The notes below the pieces were generated by a model. That model did not search any database. It saw only the letters and a list, made by a program, of their open reading frames with translations, and had not been told where the DNA came from. From Lachnospiraceae bacterium (lineage in GTDB: Bacteria > Bacillota > Clostridia > Lachnospirales > Lachnospiraceae), in contig CAAEAB010000007.1 in the NCBI GenBank assembly GCA_900753685.1, forward strand, positions 1 through 9,786: a DNA stretch of 9,786 bases, read 5' to 3'. Each line of letters starts with the position of its first letter. Position 1 is the first letter of the stretch. Both the position numbers and the translations under genes were made by a program. This document shows, one piece after another, positions 6,817 through 9,786 of this stretch.

Positions 6817-6846
6817 TTGCGCTTTACAAGGGGAAAGCGTTATAAT
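6817..6846 (+). promoter_or_regulatory. Promoter of the HAD hydrolase gene
   Basis: A perfect TATAAT (6841-6846) is preceded after 18 bases by TTGCGC (6817-6822), a poor -35. A better-looking TTTACA (6823-6828) is only 12 bases away, too close to act. The weak -35 would suit an activator-dependent promoter. The ATG follows about 38 bases after the expected start. Confidence 0.5.
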
Positions 6847-6890
6847 TCTATGAGTAAATAGAGTAGGGAAGAAATCGGGAGATGAAATAG

Positions 6891-7568
6891 ATGAAAGCTT
6901 GTATTTTTGATTTGGACGGGACACTGGCGGATACGCTGGAGTCCATGTCTGTAAGTGCGAACCAGGTTATTAAAACGTTAGGATATGCTCCGCTGCCGAC
7001 GGAAAATTTCAGATATTATGCCGGAGACGGTGCAAAAACACTGATTGAGAGGGTGCTTCGGGATGCGGGAGACAAGAAACTGGAGCATTTTGAGGAGGTT
7101 TACCGGGCTTACAGTGAGATTTTTGATAAGGACTGTACTTACAAGGTTATTGTCTTTGACGGCATGCGGGAGACTCTTGAAAAGTTAAAGACTATGGGAA
7201 TAAAGCTGGCGGTTCTTTCAAACAAACCTCATGCTCAGACGAAAAAGGTCATTTCGAGTCTTTTCGGAGATGATTTATTCGACTGGGTCCAGGGACAGCA
7301 GGAAGGGATTGAAAAAAAACCGGACCCGTCAGGCGCTTTAAAAATTGCCAGGGCCTTCGGAGTAAATCCGGAGGAATGTATGTATATCGGCGATACCAAT
7401 GTGGACATGATGACGGGAAACCGGGCGGGAATGTTTACCGTAGGCGTACTCTGGGGCTTTCGAACCCGGCAGGAGCTGATGGATAATCATGCCCACGCAT
7501 TGGCAGAAAAGCCTGAAAATTTGATTTCACTCTTTGTATCCGGGGACAGGATATTAAAGAGATTTTAG
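6891..7568 (+). CDS. HAD-family phosphatase (phosphoglycolate phosphatase-like)
   Basis: A 225-residue cytoplasmic haloacid-dehalogenase superfamily hydrolase. Motif I is FDLDGT (6-11), with nucleophile Asp7 and acid/base Asp9. The helical cap domain spans about residues 15-85. Motif II is VLSN with Ser110, motif III is KKPDP with Lys143, and motif IV is IGDTNVDMMTG with Asp168 and Asp172 for magnesium. The layout and the GVLWGFRTRQEL stretch match the Gph/PGMB-like group, which acts on small phosphorylated metabolites such as 2-phosphoglycolate. The true substrate cannot be read from sequence; pyrophosphatase or sugar-phosphatase activity is possible. GGGAG (6877-6881) lies nine bases before the ATG. 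The gene has its own promoter, and no terminator separates it from asnB. Confidence 0.92.
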   Translation: MKACIFDLDGTLADTLESMSVSANQVIKTLGYAPLPTENFRYYAGDGAKTLIERVLRDAGDKKLEHFEEVYRAYSEIFDKDCTYKVIVFDGMRETLEKLKTMGIKLAVLSNKPHAQTKKVISSLFGDDLFDWVQGQQEGIEKKPDPSGALKIARAFGVNPEECMYIGDTNVDMMTGNRAGMFTVGVLWGFRTRQELMDNHAHALAEKPENLISLFVSGDRILKRF

Positions 7569-7597
7569 TTGCAAAATAAATTAAAAGAGACTACAAT
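7569..7597 (+). promoter_or_regulatory. asnB promoter (sigma-A type)
   Basis: TTGCAA (7569-7574), a 17-base spacer and TACAAT (7592-7597). The -35 begins at the base after the stop of the HAD gene. Transcription should start near 7604, leaving a leader of only about 24 bases, too short for a T-box. Confidence 0.75.
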
Positions 7598-7614
7598 AGT
7601 TTAATACGAAATTT

Positions 7615-7619
7615 GGAGG
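7615..7619 (+). promoter_or_regulatory. Ribosome binding site fixing the asnB start
   Basis: GGAGG lies eight bases before the ATG at 7628. An in-frame TTG at 7613 overlaps this site and would bury the catalytic cysteine five residues inside the protein, so it is rejected as a start. Confidence 0.85.
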
Positions 7620-7627
7620 CGATAAAA

Positions 7628-9472
7628 ATGTGTGGTATATGTGGCTTCACAGGGAAATTACCTGATAGTAAAGAGGTATTGACACGGATGATGGACCGTA
7701 TTCAGCATAGAGGGCCGGACAGCGCCGGTCAGTATATTACGGAGCAGGCGGCCTGGGGATTTCGGCGGCTCAGTATTATTGACCTGGATAACGGTTCGCA
7801 GCCGATGTTTAATGAGGACAATAGCATCGTTATTGTTTTTAACGGTGAGATTTATAACTATAAAATTCTCAAAGAGGACTTAATTGCTAAAGGGCATGTG
7901 TTCCGCAATAATTCGGATACAGAGGTGCTTGTCCACGGTTATGAGGAATACGGTACGGATTTGCCGAAATACTGTCGGGGAATGTTTGCTTTTATGATTT
8001 ATGACACGAATAAAGACATTGCCTTTGGCGCCAGAGACTATTTTGGCATTAAGCCATTTTACTATGGCGTTATTAATGACAATCTTGTCTTTGGTTCGGA
8101 GATTAAGAGTATTCTGGAATATCCGGGATATGAGAAAAAGGTCAACATGGAAGCTCTCGAAGAATATCTGACCTTCCAGTATTCGGTTCTTCCGGAGACC
8201 TTTTTTAAGGGGATTTTTAAACTTCCTCCGGCCCACAGTATTTTATTTAAAGACGGCAAGGTGGATATAAAACGGTATTGGGAACCGGATTATGATATTG
8301 ATGAAAATGCAGATTTTGATGAGCTGGTAGACAAGATCGACGCCCGGATGGCAGAATCTGTGGAAACCCATATGATCAGCGATGTGGAGGTGGGCTCTCT
8401 GCTTTCAAGCGGTATTGATTCCAGCTATATTGCAACAATTTCCAAGGCGGACAAGACTTTTACGGTTGGTTTTGATTATGATAAATTCAATGAAATTTCC
8501 TACGCAAAGGATTTGTCAGAGAAAATCGGTACACAGAATTTCAGTAAACTGATCACAGAGGAAGAGTATTGGAGCGTATTGCCGGAGATTCAGTATTATA
8601 TGGATGAGCCTTTGGCGGATGCTTCCTGTGTGGCCTTATATTTTGTAGATAAGACGGCGGCAGAGCATGTAAAGGTTGTGCTTTCTGGGGAAGGGGCCGA
8701 TGAATTTTTTGGCGGCTATAATATTTACCATGAACCGGTATCCCTGAGAGGTTATCAAAGACTGCCAAAGGGCTTACGCCGCCTGATTGGGAAGGTTGCT
8801 GAAACCATATTGCCGGAGGGTGTCCGGGGAAGAAGCTTTTTAATGCGAGGCGCATTGGATGTGGAGCATCGTTTTATCGGAAACGCGAAACGTTTTTCGG
8901 TGAAAGAGCGGAAGCGTATTCTTAAAAACGCGACGCCAGCCAAATCTCCATGGAAGCTGACCAAGCCTTTCTATGATAAGGTGGCACATGTGGATGACAC
9001 GACAAAGATGCAGTATATCGATATGAATTTCTGGCTGGTGGGAGACATTCTTCTGAAAGCGGACAAGATGAGTATGCGTCATTCTCTGGAAACCCGCGTC
9101 CCATTTTTGGATAAAGAGGTTTATGCCCTGTCTAAAACTATTCCTACGAAACACAAGCTGGCAGGCGGTACGACAAAATATGCTCTCCGTAAAGCAGCAG
9201 AGCGACACATTCCGGAAGCGACGGCTATGAAAAAGAAACTGGGCTTCCCGGTACCGATTACTCTTTGGCTGAAAGAGGATAAATACTATAATCAGGTGAA
9301 AGAAGCCTTTACAAGTCCGGCGGCAAAGATATTTTTTAATACGGATGAATTAGTAAAAATGCTTGACCGGCACAAAAGCGGCAAAGTGGATAACAGCAAA
9401 AAGATATGGGTCGTATATATGTTCCTGATGTGGTATGATGTCTATTTTGTCCGTGAGAATGTGGCTTTTTAA
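7628..9472 (+). CDS. asnB: Asparagine synthase (glutamine-hydrolysing) AsnB
   Basis: AsnB converts aspartate, glutamine and ATP to asparagine, glutamate, AMP and pyrophosphate in the cytoplasm. The 614-residue protein begins MCGICGF, so Cys2 becomes the N-terminal nucleophile of the class II glutaminase domain (about 1-210) once Met is removed. Other glutaminase motifs are IQHRGPDS, FRRLSIIDL, FNGEIYNY and SDTEVLVHGYEEYG. The synthetase domain follows, with the pyrophosphate loop SSGIDSS (260-266), which differs at one position from the common SGG form but keeps the key Gly, Asp and Ser residues. Then come LSGEGADEFFGGY, the stretch LLKADKMSMRHSLETRVPFLD split over two family motifs, and KKLGFPVP. 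The length matches Bacillus AsnO-type enzymes. A strong promoter and GGAGG site precede it, and thiE follows after 27 bases. Confidence 0.96.
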   Translation: MCGICGFTGKLPDSKEVLTRMMDRIQHRGPDSAGQYITEQAAWGFRRLSIIDLDNGSQPMFNEDNSIVIVFNGEIYNYKILKEDLIAKGHVFRNNSDTEVLVHGYEEYGTDLPKYCRGMFAFMIYDTNKDIAFGARDYFGIKPFYYGVINDNLVFGSEIKSILEYPGYEKKVNMEALEEYLTFQYSVLPETFFKGIFKLPPAHSILFKDGKVDIKRYWEPDYDIDENADFDELVDKIDARMAESVETHMISDVEVGSLLSSGIDSSYIATISKADKTFTVGFDYDKFNEISYAKDLSEKIGTQNFSKLITEEEYWSVLPEIQYYMDEPLADASCVALYFVDKTAAEHVKVVLSGEGADEFFGGYNIYHEPVSLRGYQRLPKGLRRLIGKVAETILPEGVRGRSFLMRGALDVEHRFIGNAKRFSVKERKRILKNATPAKSPWKLTKPFYDKVAHVDDTTKMQYIDMNFWLVGDILLKADKMSMRHSLETRVPFLDKEVYALSKTIPTKHKLAGGTTKYALRKAAERHIPEATAMKKKLGFPVPITLWLKEDKYYNQVKEAFTSPAAKIFFNTDELVKMLDRHKSGKVDNSKKIWVVYMFLMWYDVYFVRENVAF

Positions 9473-9499
9473 ACGCAAAAACACAGTGAGGATAAGAAG

Positions 9500-9786
9500 A
9501 TGGATAAAAAAATATTACAGCTCTATGCGGTGACAGACCGCCAGTGGTTGCAGAAAGGGCAGAGTCTTGCGGATGTGGTGGAAGCGGCTATTTTAGGCGG
9601 CGCGACTTTAATACAGCTTCGGGAAAAAACGATGGACGATGAGAGCTTTATTTGTGAAGCAATGGAAGTCAAGAAGGTTACAGATGCTTACGGGATTCCG
9701 CTCATTATTAATGATAATTTAAAAGTGTGTCTGGCCTGTGACGCGGCTGGGGTTCATGTGGGACAGGACGATTTGCGCGCGGAAAA
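9500..9786 (+). CDS. thiE: Thiamine-phosphate synthase ThiE, 5' part
   Basis: ThiE joins the thiazole phosphate and the hydroxymethylpyrimidine diphosphate to form thiamine monophosphate and pyrophosphate; it is a cytoplasmic TIM-barrel enzyme. Only the first 95 codons lie in the window; the frame is open to the end, and the family is usually about 200-215 residues. Motifs are LYAVTDR (8-14), GGATLIQLREK (33-43), which binds pyrimidine pyrophosphate, PLIINDN (67-73) and AGVHVGQDD (83-91), which include magnesium-binding positions. GTGAGG (9486-9491) lies eight bases before the ATG. Only 27 bases separate it from asnB, with no promoter, terminator or room for a TPP riboswitch, so it is probably read from the asnB transcript. 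Other thi genes may follow outside the window. Confidence 0.93.
   Translation, partial: MDKKILQLYAVTDRQWLQKGQSLADVVEAAILGGATLIQLREKTMDDESFICEAMEVKKVTDAYGIPLIINDNLKVCLACDAAGVHVGQDDLRAE

Noticed and set aside
6882..6890. Two-codon frame ATG AAA TAG directly before the HAD gene start
   Set aside because: The Shine-Dalgarno sequence touches this ATG, leaving no proper spacing for it, while spacing to the ATG at 6891 is normal.
7569..7627. T-box or other leader riboswitch for asnB
   Set aside because: Only about 24 transcribed bases precede the start codon, too few for any T-box.
8402..8422. SSGIDSS instead of SGGLDSS in the AsnB pyrophosphate loop as a sign of lost activity
   Set aside because: The key Gly, Asp and Ser residues remain, and Ser-Ser-Gly forms are familiar in AsnB relatives, so I do not treat it as a defect.

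Overview
The window looks like a chromosomal housekeeping stretch from a Gram-positive member of the Bacillota, most likely class Clostridia and perhaps Lachnospiraceae. The reasons are strong AGGAGG-type ribosome binding sites, sigma-A promoters with 17-base spacers, moderate GC, clostridial-type CarB, AsnB and HAAS (DUF1700) proteins, and two exact Spo0A-box heptamers between genes. The family-level assignment is inference. All complete genes have intact reading frames, and coding density is high.

Layout. Bases 1-224 are non-coding. They hold a small hairpin with a T-run, a possible insertion-sequence end at about base 80, a leftward promoter, a Spo0A-type box, and an AT-rich dyad just before the first gene. 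Bases 225-2397 are a tight three-gene rightward cluster: an M16 zinc peptidase, a HAAS-domain membrane protein, and the 23S rRNA methyltransferase rlmH. Next comes carB (2517-5741), the large subunit of carbamoyl-phosphate synthetase, with its own strong promoter and a hairpin terminator. The one leftward gene (5803-6738) shares that terminator. It encodes an unrecognised membrane protein with a Cys4 zinc-ribbon-like motif. It is divergent from a HAD-family phosphatase (6891-7568), across a 152-base region with a promoter on each strand and the second Spo0A-type box. Rightward again come asnB (7628-9472), with its own promoter, and thiE, which starts 27 bases later and is cut by the window end.

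How the genes fit together. There is no single pathway. CarB supplies carbamoyl phosphate for pyrimidines and arginine from glutamine nitrogen, AsnB also uses glutamine nitrogen, ThiE makes thiamine phosphate, RlmH matures the ribosome, and the HAD protein probably clears phosphorylated metabolites. carB stands alone without carA or pyr genes beside it.

I found no defence system, CRISPR array, RNA gene or complete mobile element. The points most worth a second look are the two Spo0A-type boxes, the shared dyad upstream of the first cluster and of carB (compatible with a degenerate CodY site), and the undescribed zinc-ribbon membrane protein.
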